A DNA stretch of 64,000 bases from Isoetes taiwanensis (Eukaryota; Streptophyta; Lycopodiopsida; Isoetales; Isoetaceae). Of this stretch, positions 1 to 10,690 are shown piece by piece (position 1 is the stretch's first letter; each line of letters opens with the position of its first letter). Made by a program: the position numbers and the translations under genes. The stretch is taken from assembly GCA_021234155.1 (NCBI GenBank), contig JAJEKV010000013.1, forward strand, positions 8,629,193 to 8,693,192, read 5' to 3'. The notes under the pieces were generated by a model that had not been told where the DNA came from, made no database searches, and saw nothing but the letters and a program-made list of their open reading frames with translations.

Positions 1-1080
1 CCATTGTGGGCTTGCTCTATTTGTTTGCAATTTGTAACTAAAGCAAGGAATGTGGACATGCAACATTTACCTTCTCTTATTCGTGAAGCTAAACGATTAT
101 ATTGTGAAAAGAACTTTCTTGAAGCATTTGGACAAGTATCAAGGGTCTAGGATCATTTGAATGGGTATTATGATCAAGTTCGATGGGTTAATTCACCTTC
201 ATGAATTAATCTAATGACACATTCCACAAGTATCATTTCTCATGTATTAAAATACACCAGCAGTCTTAGTCCCTTAGTCAAACAAGTTCTAGATAATGCA
301 AAGACTTAAATAACATCTGAAAATGCATATTCCTCATCGTGGAATGCATTTGATATCAGGAGCCTCTCCTTGAAGCTTAGAAGAAAGGCTCATTTGTTTT
401 TTAGTATAGTGCACAATCAAAACTTAGCCCCTAGCACACCATTGCTTAATCTGGAAGTTTACCATGTGGTTGAACTTCTATTCTCAAGATCATTTCCTGC
501 AAAATCAGCATCTATCCATGCAGAAATATATTATATTATGTCTTCTTGTTTATGATGAACACACCTGAAAGTTTTCTTATGCTTCAAACTGTCTAAAAGT
601 TTATTCTGCATATAAACTTAATTTTGCATAAAAACTTATGTGTGTAGCCTTTCGTGAAATATTTATGGAAAAGCTGAAATGTTAAATTGATAAGCCTTGT
701 AAAAAGTTCTTCAGTTTGGTACATTTCCTACCTTGTGTAAGAGTGCATCGTAGAATATGTATTTGTTTTATATCTTCTACCTTTAGTTTGACATGCTATA
801 CAAGAAATAAAATGGACCTATGCTAATTTCATGACCTTTAGAGTACATATTTTCTTTAAAGCTAAAAGCATGTTGTCAAAGGATTAGTTTGATCATCCAA
901 AAGCCTTGGCTCCTATTTGCTCTATCTAGGTAGGTCCATGGTTAAGAATTACTTAAGCATTGTTGTTTTCAAATATTTGGCTCCATCATATATTGAGCTT
1001 GGCGCAAATAGTCAAGCATCTAAAATACAATTATGGTTTAGTGAGATACAAGGTTCCTCTTTATGGATTTAAAGTTAACT
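1..1080. other. No confident gene; possible decayed coding fragment near 30-150
   Basis: No intact reading frame and no recognised repeat. A short stretch at about 30-150 translates on the plus strand into a plausible but unrecognised peptide (containing REAKRLYCEKNFLEAFGQ) that ends at a stop. It may be an exon remnant. The rest is AT-rich and featureless to my reading. Confidence 0.3.
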
Positions 1081-1413
1081 TGATATAGGCTGGGATTATG
1101 GAATAAAGCCTTGGAAAGGTTGTGGCCCATTGGGTAACTATTTCCATGAAAGTTTCGCCTTTTCGTGCACTGGTTACCACTAGAGGGTCTAGTGCATAAC
1201 ATTTGGTATATAAGAGCTAAGGTTCAATTCCTCGTGGCAACATTTGGTGTGTTCTATATGCTTGAGGGCAAGCATCCCGAGGAGGGGGAGGAATTGATAT
1301 GGTCTGGGGTTATAGGATAAAGCCTTGGAAAAGTTGGGACCCATTGGATAACGATTTCCATGAAGGATCCACCATTTTGGTGCAGTTACAAGTAGAGGGT
1401 CTAGTGCGTAATA
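1081..1413 (+). mobile_element. TRIM (miniature LTR retrotransposon) with 5-bp target duplication
   Basis: Two direct repeats of about 120 bp (1081-1201 and 1295-1413) begin TGATAT. The first ends in CA and the second in TA, probably a C-to-T change. Two bases after the first repeat comes TGGTATATAAGAGC, close to the initiator-Met primer-binding site TGGTATCAGAGC. A purine tract (GAGGAGGGGGAGGAAT, 1279-1294) directly precedes the second repeat. The element is flanked by TAACT at 1076-1080 and 1414-1418. LTRs, primer site, polypurine tract and target duplication in 333 bp with no coding capacity define a TRIM. It sits just upstream of the L1 fragment that begins around 1416. Confidence 0.8.
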
Positions 1414-1713
1414 TAACTCGACTTTCTGGAATTTTCTGGAATCTAAATTTGGCTACTCGAGATCAAAGGCCTCTAGCTTTGAAGCATCCAGAATTTATAG
1501 AAAATGGTTGCATAAATGTATTTCTTGCTTAGGGGATATATGGCAGGATAATAAATGGATCTCCTGGACTAGATTTAACGCTATAATTGGTGGCACTTCC
1601 TCTGACAGAATCCTTTATGATCATATTATGAGATCTGTGAGAAATATCAATCTTGTTAATTTGGGATTTTCCAGTGTGGAGGAAAACTTTTTGGAATTTT
1701 TTTTTTATTTATT
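1414..1713 (+). pseudogene. L1-type LINE ORF2 fragment, upstream part
   Basis: Plus-strand frames encode segments such as CISCLGDIWQDNKWISW and SSDRILYDHIMRSV. These resemble the linker between the reverse transcriptase and the C-terminal zinc-binding domain of plant L1 ORF2. The frame changes around 1510 and then stops, so it is dead. The matching C-terminal domain is at 7119-7843, which implies that the two pieces were one element before about 5.4 kb was inserted. The assignment rests on motif resemblance only. Confidence 0.5.
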
Positions 1714-1984
1714 TCTCTAAGGTTTTAGAGCTTCTGGCTGCCGGAATAAAAACCCGATTTCCAAAAATCAGGAAAATTTTTTTGGTATGATTTCTATTTT
1801 TTCGTACGAAATTTTACTCACCTTAAAATTTCGGCCTTTTTTGACACGTTTTTACATAACGAAAAACAGAGTTGAACTCTGTGGGCGTTTTTAGCGGTAG
1901 CCTCCCACTGTTTACGCCAAATTTTACTTTACCGCTTCTACCCCGTTTACGCCAAACTTCTTCCGACCGTCTTTCCCGTTCCCG

Positions 1985-2108
1985 CTATGGCATTTGCATC
2001 CCTAGCCGGCCTTGATGTTCCGGCTATGGCGTTTGCATCCCTAGTTTCTGTTCCCGCTATGGCTTCTATCCTTGGCTATGGCGTTTGCATCCCTAGCCGG
2101 CCTTGATG
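1985..2108 (+). repeat. Short imperfect tandem repeat, GCTATGGCRTTTGCATCCCTAG unit
   Basis: A unit reading GCTATGGCRTTTGCATCCC followed by TAG recurs at about 1984, 2026 and 2078, separated by variants of CCGGCCTTGATG and TTTCTGTTCCC. This is a small local tandem array with a period of about 42-52 bp. No function is evident. Confidence 0.7.
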
Positions 2109-2282
2109 GCATGAGCAACCATTTTTCTTCTCAAAGGCTTCTTCCGCTGTCATCACAGAGGCATGAGTTCCAAAATGACCTAAATAAGGTTTCTGTTGCA
2201 TCAAAATTGAAGAACGTTCCTCACAAGTTCAAGAAACACGAGTTCCCACCGCATCCAGTTCAAGAACGGCCTAAATTTTAAA

Positions 2283-2480
2283 GGCTGAGTAAAATTTCGT
2301 TGGAGAATTTCACTTTCGGCATTGAAATTTCGAGAAGGAAATTCGGCGGACACGGCGGCGCCACTTCGGCGGCTCCGCCGCTCGTGGCCCGCCAGTCACA
2401 TTCGAAATTTCCTTCTCGAATTCAAGCCGAAAGGGAAATTTCTCCTTCCAAATTTTAACCACCTTCAAATTACGCCCTTA
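2283..2480. repeat. Foldback palindrome, copy 1
   Basis: The left arm at about 2306-2343 is the reverse complement, with a few mismatches, of the right arm at about 2402-2445. The spacer is GC-rich and contains GGCGCCACT..CGGC..CTCCGCC..CTCGTG.CCCGCCAG. The unit is preceded by AAAATTTCGTTGGAGAATTT. The same flank and spacer occur in the palindrome at 2925-3085, although the arms differ. Confidence 0.8.
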
Positions 2481-2924
2481 TTCAACAAGTTTTTAAGAAG
2501 TGAAAAACTTTGGTGACCTTTGTGTCGGCGTTCTTGGCGGCCTTGCGACCTCAAACTACGTTTAACGCCCGACCATCGGAAGCTCTTTGGTTTTGCCATC
2601 GAACACGCCTGTTTCTTGGCGGGATCTAGCCATATCCAGTTTACGAGCATTCAACCGACATAGACCGAGCAAGTTTGTGTGTAGAAACGAAGACATCCTA
2701 TTTTTTTGCTTTTTTTTCCTTCGGTCTGCGGTGAATCTTGCTTTGTGCTTTTTTGCGGCCGGAATCGGATCCGTGCTTGTTTTGTGCTTTTTTTTCGTCC
2801 TTAATCCGGCGGCAGAGAAAGTTAGTGAGACAAAAATCCAATGATCCACTTCGGAAAGCAAAACTGAAGGAAAAAACATGCTACAGATATGAAAATCTTC
2901 TCAAGACGGGCAAAAATTTGAAGC

Positions 2925-3085
2925 TGGATAAAATTTCGTTGGAGAATTTGAATCACCGTAAAATTTCTGCATGAAATTTTCAGCGGGACTTTAACCGGCG
3001 CCACTCGGCTCCGCCCCTCGTGACCCGCCAGGTCAGCTGAAAATTTCATGCAGAAATTTTAAGGTGATTCAAATTACTCCTTCCG
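2925..3085. repeat. Foldback palindrome, copy 2
   Basis: Arms of about 40 bp at 2945-2985 and 3035-3076 are near-perfect reverse complements. They enclose a GC-rich spacer that shares CGGCGCCACTCGGCTCCGCC and CTCGTG.CCCGCCAG with copy 1. The upstream flank AAAATTTCGTTGGAGAATTT is also shared. The arm sequences differ from copy 1, yet each copy pairs with itself. Confidence 0.85.
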
Positions 3086-3164
3086 TAATACTAGGCATAT
3101 CAATTTGCCCTTTTTGAATTCCGATTGCATATACAAGATTTGCCTCTTTCAATTTTGGAGAAGA

Positions 3165-3560
3165 GGATCGATGCAAACTATGAAGGGGATGCAAACCACG
3201 GAGCAGCGCCAGCTATGGATCCAGGTAAATCCCTTTGATTTGGTCATTTATTCTCCCTTCCATTTTCGTGATCGAGTTTGTGTCCCTCTAATGTTTGCCT
3301 TCTCAGCTGTTTTAGAAGCTTTTGCAGCAGAAAGATATCCTCCAGGTATTTTTTTAAGCTACAAGGTTCGGTTGGCTCATTTGAGATCTACAAAATGGGT
3401 TTCATATCATGAGAAGTTTAAATTTCCAAACCAAGGGGATTTACCTGGTTCTTAGCTTCTTTTCTTCTACTGATTAGGGCAAAATACGGCATGGATTGAC
3501 ATCTGATGGATGAATCGTGCCCTCAGATGCGTCCCCTGCAGTAAGAATTCAGGAAAAGGT
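3165..3560 (+). other. Exon-like segments with splice-site signals
   Basis: One frame reads through a segment ending GCTATGGATCCAG at 3224, followed by GTAAAT. A TTCTCAG acceptor lies at 3306 and a short open segment (VLEAFAAERYPP) ends with CAG before GTATTT at 3346. Joining the two keeps an open frame (..GAAPAMDPAVLEAFAAERYPP). Another CAG/GTATGC-like donor follows near 3558. This could be a captured gene fragment or the 5' part of a small gene. I do not recognise the product. Confidence 0.25.
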
Positions 3561-3590
3561 ATGCAATTTTTTCTTTTTTTGTCATCAGAG

Positions 3591-3684
3591 ATGTGCTGCG
3601 CAGGTTCAAATCCGGGGTTCTTTTTTCAAGCGTGGCAACAAAGGATAAGATGTGCTACGCAGGTCCAAATCCGGGGTTCTCTTG
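3591..3684 (+). repeat. Short direct duplication with a tRNA-like B-box
   Basis: GATGTGCTRCGCAGGTYCAAATCCGGGGTTCT occurs twice, at about 3591 and 3649, with a spacing of 58 bp. It contains GGTTCAAATCC, which matches the internal Pol III B-box consensus GWTCRANNC. The copies are too short to call a SINE. Confidence 0.6.
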
Positions 3685-3784
3685 CCTTGCCAGTTTTGGC
3701 TTGATAAGATCCTTTTTTCTTCTTCATGCTCTTCATACTTCATCTATGGAGGCTTTGCTTTCTAGAAGCAGGTAACATTATCCC

Positions 3785-4754
3785 TGGTATTCCAAATGTA
3801 TAACTGTTCCTAAGATGCATGCGGATGCTCATGGAGAAGATAATAAATTCCAAGATTTAATGGAGCGGTTGATATTGTTGTAAGGGTTACAAAGCATAAT
3901 CAATTTTTGTGGCCATTTGTTTTACTGTTAGGTGGATGCTAGACTAAGTGGCACATCTGATAAATATAGTGCTCTACCTCAAGAGCTAGAGTACCACCTG
4001 ATTAGGCTTAGAAAGCCTACTAATTCTTAGTTCAAAACTGTACCATATTCAGGCAAGCCTCAGATTAATTCTATTTGTTCCCATATGGATGCAAGCCTCA
4101 GACCAATTCTATTTGTTTCTTCCAATATTCTGCCATGATTTACATACTTCGTTCTAAATTTGACACAGATTCTTCCATATGAAGCTTTGTAGTTTGGTAA
4201 TACAAATTACACCATCCTCCCTTTCATCTTTGTCTCCTAATTGTCTAGTAAAGGTTTTCCAGTCTACTATGCTTTGGATTGAGAATCTAATGGCAGAGAA
4301 CTTTTGAAATTTCGTAATTTTTATTCTGCATTTGATTGGGCTGCCACTGCATAGGTATCTCCCGAGTAAAATGCCTGCATCTTAGGAGCGGCCATCTGGA
4401 GGTTTCACTTTCTAGAAGCAGGTATGTACTATATTTATTCTAAGATGCAGGTGGCTTCTAATCTTTAGTATTCAGTGAATTTTTTTTATATACAAAGGAA
4501 AGAAAGAAAACACATGTATACAAACGCAGAAGCTCACCCACAATATGTGAGTGATTATGCAGCATTATCATAATAGAATGCTCATGATTATAAGGGAAAT
4601 TGTTATTCCACACTATAATTCCCCATCTTCTCATTCACTCACTGAACATTATGAGACCACTCTGTACATATGATCCTGGTTTTCCTGGTTCTAGCCGAAA
4701 CTTGGTTATAAGGCGGCTATATTCAGGTCCATATATGGCCTATTTTCTCTGAGT
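3785..4754. other. No gene recognised
   Basis: AT-rich sequence with many stops in all frames. A segment around 4030-4110 repeats GCAAGCCTCAGAYYAATTCTATTTGTT twice about 36 bp apart. Nothing else is recognisable. Confidence 0.4.
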
Positions 4755-4840
4755 CTCATTATATTTTCTATGCCTATAAATCATGAACCTAACATTTCTC
4801 ATTATATTTTCTATGCCTATAAATCATGAACCTAACATTT
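4754..4840 (+). repeat. Perfect tandem duplication of about 43 bp
   Basis: The 43-bp segment beginning CTCATTATATTTTCTATG and ending AACCTAACATTT is present twice back to back with no visible differences, so it is a recent local duplication. Confidence 0.85.
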
Positions 4841-5939
4841 ATGCACGGGACTGCTAATAAGCTATGGTGGCAAGCGGAATCTTTTGAAATCCCAAGTATG
4901 TTTTCCTGATGGAGTTTTTTTTCTGGTAGGAGATTGTAAAGTCTTACATGGTGGTTTTTAAGGATCTTGCTTATATTTTTTTCATATGCTATATACATGG
5001 TAGGTTATCTAGAATTCTCTTCATATATTTTCCGTTTGAGCATTGCTAAGCTTACGCCAAGTTCAGCAAACAAAGTTATTTGCAGTTCTAGCTTATTATG
5101 TCCCAAGCGTTTCATAAGGACTAGCAAACGATGTGGCACAAAAGTGTGGTCCAAATCCAAAGTGATTGTCGATTCAGTGCGACAAGGTGTATTTGAATAG
5201 TGATTGCATGATTTGAGGTACTTTTTTCTAGCAAAACAATTTGCTTCATACTATTGTTCTACTAGCAGATGGCAAAACAGAAGCATCCATCATAGGCATC
5301 CAGCTAGAACAAGAAGAAGAGCCAAATCATGGTATCAAAGCATTCCTTGAAGCATCTAGCATGGCATCTGGATCATCTGTCTACATATCTTTCATTGAAT
5401 TTTGATTAGATATTTTAGAATTCTAGACTTTTCTAATGCCTTGAAGGTCTTACAGATCCTACCTTTCCAGATAAGAGCTTTCCAGATAAGAGGAAAGTAT
5501 AACAGCACTAGCAATCCCTTTACAATGGGTTGCTTGGTATATACGATGATGCGCAACTTTACATCACATGCACCTATATTTACATCTATCTCCAACTCTG
5601 TAGATTCTACTGGCGATCTTATTATCATTACATTATTAACTTCTTGAGGTAAGTTCCATTCTACATTGGTATTCTTTACTCTACAGCTCTTAGGTACTTA
5701 TTTTCTTGCCATGCCTTATCAGAAAAAATTGGTCTCAGCTTACACAAATTGGTTGTTGCCTTTTCAAGTTTATATTCACAGAGCATGTCGACCTAAGGGC
5801 TCCAATGTCTCCTCAGCTGAAAAGTTTCGAGCACTGAACTCAAGAACATCCATAGGTCTTTTTCAATTTTCCAAATTTCAACTAGAACATAATGATATTT
5901 GTAATCCTAGAGCTGGTGCACTTTTGTTTAAGAAAAGCT

Positions 5940-6100
5940 TATATACAAACTCAATATGTAGATGAAGGGCTACAATCAACCTTTTAATGATATATATAGA
6001 CTTTAAAAACCTTATATTCGAACTCAATATGTAGATGTAAGGGCTACAATCAACCCTTTAACTGATATATAGAAAGCAGCTTTTAACTGATATATGGACT
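5940..6100 (+). repeat. Degenerate tandem repeat
   Basis: AACTCAATATGTAGATG followed by AAGGGCTACAATCAACC is present at 5946 and 6018, and TTTAACTGATATATRGA is repeated at about 6056 and 6080. This is an imperfect tandem array with a period of about 72 bp. No coding capacity is seen. Confidence 0.7.
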
Positions 6101-6711
6101 TTACAAACGTTGAACTAGAGAGCAGTGTTAAGTTTTCTTCATAATGACGTCAACACTGAATACTCAATGCCTTTGTAGCAGTTGTAACCATAGGCCTGAC
6201 ACTTACATGCAATTGGTAATGCAGTTGTACCTTTTTATGCAACAATGAACCTAATATTGTATGCCATAGTAAACCTAATATTTCACGGCAACAAATAAAT
6301 ATAATAATAGACCTCATATAATGCATGTCACATAAAGTGTCGAAATGGCTCCCATTTATTGCCATTTGGTGGCATTTAATAAGAAATTATCCTATTGAAA
6401 TAAAATGCACATGTTATTAAGAAAAATGGGTTGGTATTGGGATACTATACTTCAAAATTTTATAGGTTTTGTTCCATCCTATTTGGCATTGTTGGACAGT
6501 GCCTATGTTCGACAACCCTACACCTCAACATAAACAAATTTGTGCTATGTTACATATTCTCTAACATAGAATATCCACAATTATCCCCGTTGCACGTAGA
6601 AGCAACATACAAAGTAAACACACTTCTTTCAGTGTTTAATTTGCGTTGCCAATCTATGTTAATGCTAGCAATTATTATATACTTAAACCCATAGATAATA
6701 AACGCGTGTTG

Positions 6712-6986
6712 AGGAGCACAAACGGGTCTCTATAGTGCATTGACGTTCAATGTTAGGTTGTGAGTATTTGTCTGTGATCCAACATAACATAATCAAGTTT
6801 AAGTCCAAATACCACATACACAAAATCTATATATTGAATTCTATGTATAACACAAAAGGGTTTCTATGGTATATTCAGGTTCCATGTTAGGTGTACGAGT
6901 ATTTATGCGTGATCCAACATAACATAATCAAGTTTAAATCCCACTATCACATACACAAAATCTATATTTTGAATTCTATGTCAATG
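6712..6986 (+). repeat. Tandem duplication of about 140 bp
   Basis: Two adjacent copies (about 6712-6848 and 6850-6986) share GTGATCCAACATAACATAAT, CAAGTTTAA and CACATACACAAAATCTATAT followed by TGAATTCTATGT, with roughly 85-90% identity by eye. The array lies just inside the Helitron-like 3' end. Confidence 0.75.
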
Positions 6987-7090
6987 AATCTTGCAAAGTT
7001 CCTTCCTTCCTATATTACCTTTGCCCCCTCCAAGCTACATTGTCTATTCTAGCCAACAATGAAGCAACCACCTCTTCAAATTGTTACTGC

Positions 7091-7118
7091 GCCCGGCAAC
7101 GCCGGGCCCCATAACTAG
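7091..7118 (+). other. Helitron 3' terminus (hairpin plus CTAG)
   Basis: A 7-bp GC stem (GCCCGGC / GCCGGGC) with an AAC loop is followed after seven bases by CTAG and a host T. Plant Helitrons end in a hairpin about 10-12 bp before CTRR and insert between A and T. The adjoining L1 frame begins immediately after the T. Confidence 0.75.
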
Positions 7119-7843
7119 TTAAGATTGATCCTAATTCTGCATGTAATATCCATTGGTCCTGTGGTGGTAAGAAGATCTACAAAGTTTCCAACATTTATGC
7201 CTATCTAACTCGAGACTTTCCTAAATCTAAAGCTGCAAAGTATTGGAATATTAACCCTGAAATTGAGTCTGGGCTATTTAAAAATATTTGGAGAAACTAC
7301 TGCCAGCCAAAGATTGCCTATTTCACTTGGCTTTTAGCTAATAAAAGTATTCCTTGTTTGGAACTTGTCCACAGAATTTATTCGAGTTCAGATCATTTTA
7401 TTTCTCAACTTTGTCCTCTTGGTTGTAATTCAATTGAAAATACCCAGCATATTTTTACATGTCAAAAATTGGATACTCTATGGATTTGGATTTTAAACAT
7501 TTTTGGCATTTCTAAGCCTAGGAGTATTATTGATTTTATCTCCAATAATGAGCCATTTAAAAATTCAATCTGTTACATCATTTTATGGAATATTTGGAAA
7601 CACAGAAACAGGTGTCTTCATAGTGGTCATCAAATTTCTATTGCTTGGATAAAATTTCAAATTATTTATGACATTGAAATGATGGCTATTGCTCACAAAA
7701 ACAAATATGCTGAAAAATATGACAACAAATGGAATTTGCTTGGAAACTTTGCTGGTGCTTATAATAGTTTTAAACTTCATTGTCATGATCCTAGTTCTAA
7801 TTCTGATGTTTCTATTGCTAGATTACCTTTGGAATTGTAAATT
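7119..7843 (+). pseudogene. L1-type LINE ORF2 C-terminal fragment (zf-RVT-like)
   Basis: The open frame from 7119 to the TAA at 7838-7840 shows FKNIWRNYCQPKIAYFTWLL, then CPLGC...ENTQHIFTCQ and IILWNIWKHRNRCL. This is the order seen in the zinc-binding domain at the C-terminus of plant L1 ORF2 proteins. The reverse transcriptase core is absent from this piece. The upstream linker lies at 1414-1713, so the element was split by the 1714-7118 insert. It cannot be functional but is open for about 240 codons, so decay is modest. Confidence 0.7.
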
Positions 7844-8080
7844 CAAGCTTGATCTTCAATATGATAGGGCAGAGGAGGACATAATGACAAATTTGGAAAG
7901 AAACAGGACTGATACATTTCAGTTTAATCATGACCACAGCTTTTGGACTGGCACAGTAAAAGGGCAGCTAATGGATAGGATAAGTGAAGTTCCAGCAAGG
8001 GAAATACTTTGGGCAGAAGAATTCTGTAAAGGCACTCACTTAATGACACCATTATTTTGGTTCATCCATAGAATATATAT
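7844..8080 (+). other. Unrecognised open segment
   Basis: A frame running through 7860-8070 is open (for example NLERNRTDTFQFNHDHSFW and GTVKGQLMDRISEVPAREIL) and looks protein-like, but I do not recognise it. It has no clear start and ends where the dispersed repeat begins. It may be a fragment of a retroelement or host gene. Confidence 0.3.
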
Positions 8081-9050
8081 CATAATAACAGGGGGTTTTC
8101 TTTGTGTTTTTGTACGCTTTTCACTAAGGTTTTCCTATGATTTCGTGATGTATTCAAATGGATGTACTAATGCGTACATCTAGAGTGCACCATTTCTGAG
8201 CCATTGATTTTAGCCTTTTTTTTTTTCAATGGTCAACAACCAATGGCTCACAACAAAAGCCCTTTTTTTGTGCGTGTGGTGCATAATGGGCACATGAAGG
8301 GCCATTGATTTTAGCCTTTTTTTCCAATGGTCAACAACCAATGGCTCGCAACAAAAGCCCTCTTTTTGTGTGTGTGGTGCATAATGGGCACATGAAGGGC
8401 TTGAAGGGCGCATGTAGTGCAATTTCCCCGCCGACAACACATTTCTTATCATAACTTTTGATCCAGAGCTCTGTTTGAGATGATTTTTATTGCGTTGGAA
8501 AGCTCTCTCCGAGATATTTTTGACAGTCTATGATATGGATATGTTTGGTTAAGTTATCTATGCTAAAACAGCAATTTTTCGGCCGGGTTTGGTAGGCTTT
8601 CACATCCTACCAGCTGATTAATACAGGATTGCGCTATTGGATATTGTTTTATGGCTCATTCCGAATGAAGCTTGCAAAAAATTACCATGCATTTTTAGAT
8701 TTTGAGGCAGTTATTAAGTAAATTCCAAGGCTTCTAGATCCTTGTGCTAACAAGCAAAAAAGTTTCCCACTTTGGTTTCTCACCACAAGAATCCATGGAG
8801 GCCAAAGGCTGCTGTTAAATTCCAGTTGAAAAATGTTTGTGTATGGGTGTTGCAAACTTTATGACTTTCAGAATAATGGGATCAATCTGCTCTATCTTTA
8901 TGGTAACTTTTACTTGTGTTCTATTTGTTTTATTGTGATCAAATTCAAAAGCTACAGGTGATGAAAGCCTCAAATGAATTCTAGTTTTTTAAATGAATTC
9001 TAGTTTTTTCTCGGTTTTGAATTCGGGGGTGGGGGGGGGGTGGCGTCCCT
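8080..9050 (-). repeat. Dispersed repeat copy A (LTR-element leader-like)
   Basis: This segment is the reverse complement of 20480-21417. Shared blocks include the CCCCCTGTTATTATG end, an array of AAAGCCCTYTTTTTGTG / CCAATGGCTCRCAACAAAAG units (8215-8400), and ATAACTTTTGATCCAGAG followed by GCGTTGGAAAGCTCT. The last block also occurs at 53820-53900. That wording is typical of untranslated leaders of plant LTR elements, although no PBS or gag is visible here. It joins a foldback at 9166. Confidence 0.75.
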
Positions 9051-9165
9051 AAGGCCCGAAGGGCAAAAATTTTTTTTTTTGCAACACAAACCATTAACAT
9101 TCAACATATAAAAACTAAATCCCCCAACACATAACAACTAACACATAACAACCATTGACATTAAC

Positions 9166-9611
9166 AACCAACACATAACTACCATTGACATTAATTAACA
9201 CAACCATTGGGTCCAACACATTTAAATTAAAATCCCCCTTAAACCCCCTTTGGTTTGGGTGCATATTCACACGGGGGTGACTCCGGGCAACGAGAGCTGT
9301 TGGATAGGCATATTCACCCCTTATTCCTTAATCTACACCGTACGTAAAGTTCCTCATTTGTGGGGTATGCAAGTACAAAATTTGCTATACTGTATAACAA
9401 GATTCGCAAAATACTATAAGATTTCAAGCAGAATACTATATGGTGTTGATTTCGTACGTGCAAAATACAATTATGAGGGCTCTCGCTGCCCTACATCACC
9501 CCCCGTGTGAATATGCACCCAAACCAAAGGGGGTTTAAGGGGGATTTTAATTTAAATGTGTTGGACCCAATGGTTGTGTTAATTAATGTCAATGGTAGTT
9601 ATGTGTTGGTT
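9166..9611. repeat. Large foldback element (115-bp inverted arms, ~215-bp loop)
   Basis: The left arm (9166-9280) and right arm (9496-9611) are almost exact reverse complements, with landmarks GTGTGAATATGCACCC and AAACCAAAGGGGGTTTAAGG. The loop starts TGTTGGATAGGCATATT. The loop plus one arm recur at 20075-20470, and the arm alone recurs at 21418-21530. This is the architecture of a foldback or MITE-like element. I could not identify a target duplication. Confidence 0.8.
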
Positions 9612-10620
9612 GATATGGCAGAGAGATGACAGATGCCCAATTTAAACTCTACAGAGAGAGTTATTATTATCATAGGGGACGAGCAGACTGCTTTGGGACC
9701 TTGATCCATCTAATGGCTACTTGCAACTCTGTTAGACTCATTGAGTTGGTTGACTGGGGGAGCAACCAAATCCCCATTTATCAGCCTTTGATCCGAGACC
9801 ACTTCCACTTCTTGAATACTTATAATTTCTGACTTTACTTGCTTTTACCAGGTATAAGGGATCCTATCTGCTGACTTTGCACAGAGACTCAACTGCTAGG
9901 GACTTCTGGATTTCTTTTTGGACAATTCTGATCGGATCAAAATATACTGATCCTTTCTATTTTGCTTAGATTCTGCTATTTTAAGCTTCTCTTAATACTA
10001 TTAGCTTAAATATTATGGCTTATCACTTTGGATTTGCCTATGACTCTATGTAATTGTTTTCTATAATTAATGACTAAAAAGCTATATAACTCGACTTGCA
10101 ACAAATAACTAAAATGAAAAATGACCTTAGAAATAAAGCCACAATAAAAGAAAGCAACTTCACCAACACTATTTTACATAACAAACAAAACATGAAAATG
10201 GTGTTGCCAAAGGATCACGGTGAACAAGCAAGACTATAACACAATGATTCATAAGATTTTGATGGTGCCACCAAAGAATTGTAATGAGCAAGCAAGAATA
10301 TAACACAATGAGTCATAACAAAGAACTTGTTTGTAGCTGCTATCATGCCCTTAACTAAAAGACATGTCCTATTTTCAATTAAAAGTGAGCATCTGCCACA
10401 ACAACAATCGGTGGAAGAAGAAAAAAGTAGGAGCGACAACTTAGCCAATCCCTCTAAATTATGGACAAGTACAAGAGACTTTTCCATATTATAGGTTGGG
10501 TTTCAAATTGCAAGCAATACAATAAAAAGTGTCTTGTAATTTTACCAAATTGCACCTTGCCAACTCAGTAAATACCTAACAAATGCAACCCTGCCAAAGA
10601 CTTCTGTTGCGCATTCTCGC
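9612..10620. other. No gene recognised
   Basis: A 68-codon frame at 9626-9832 (MTDAQFKLYRESYYYHRGRA...) starts at ATG but has no recognisable family and no neighbours to support it. The remainder is AT-rich with stops in all frames. Confidence 0.3.
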
Positions 10621-10624
10621 TAAG

Positions 10625-10690
10625 TTTTTGTTTTTGTTTTTGTTTTTGTTTTTGTTTTTGTTTTTGTTTTGGAATTGAATTGAATTGAAT
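10625..10690. repeat. Microsatellites (TTTTTG)n and (GAATT)n
   Basis: Eight units of a TTTTTG-type hexamer are followed directly by about four units of GAATT. Read on the minus strand, the (AATTC)n is the 3' tail of the LINE that occupies 10690-13370. Confidence 0.9.

Larger units (their letters stand above)
1714..7118 (+). mobile_element. Probable non-autonomous Helitron (or nested insert) inside an L1
   Basis: The right end has the textbook Helitron signature: the hairpin GCCCGGC-AAC-GCCGGGC at 7091-7107, seven bases, then CTAG at 7115-7118 followed by a T. The L1 reading frame resumes right after that T. The left end is less certain. TCTCTAAGG at 1714 resembles the 5' TCTMTA consensus, but the preceding base is T where A is expected. 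I see no Rep/helicase protein inside, so it would be non-autonomous. Contents include tandem repeats, two palindromes and exon-like pieces, consistent with gene-fragment capture. Several independent insertions could equally fill the interval. Confidence 0.5.

Noticed and set aside
1202-1240. tRNA-like B-box GGTTCAATTCC suggesting a SINE
   Set aside because: Better explained as the primer-binding region of the TRIM, given LTRs, polypurine tract and target duplication.
9626-9832. Small gene with ATG start (68 codons)
   Set aside because: No recognisable family, promoter or neighbours. Such lengths occur by chance in 64 kb.
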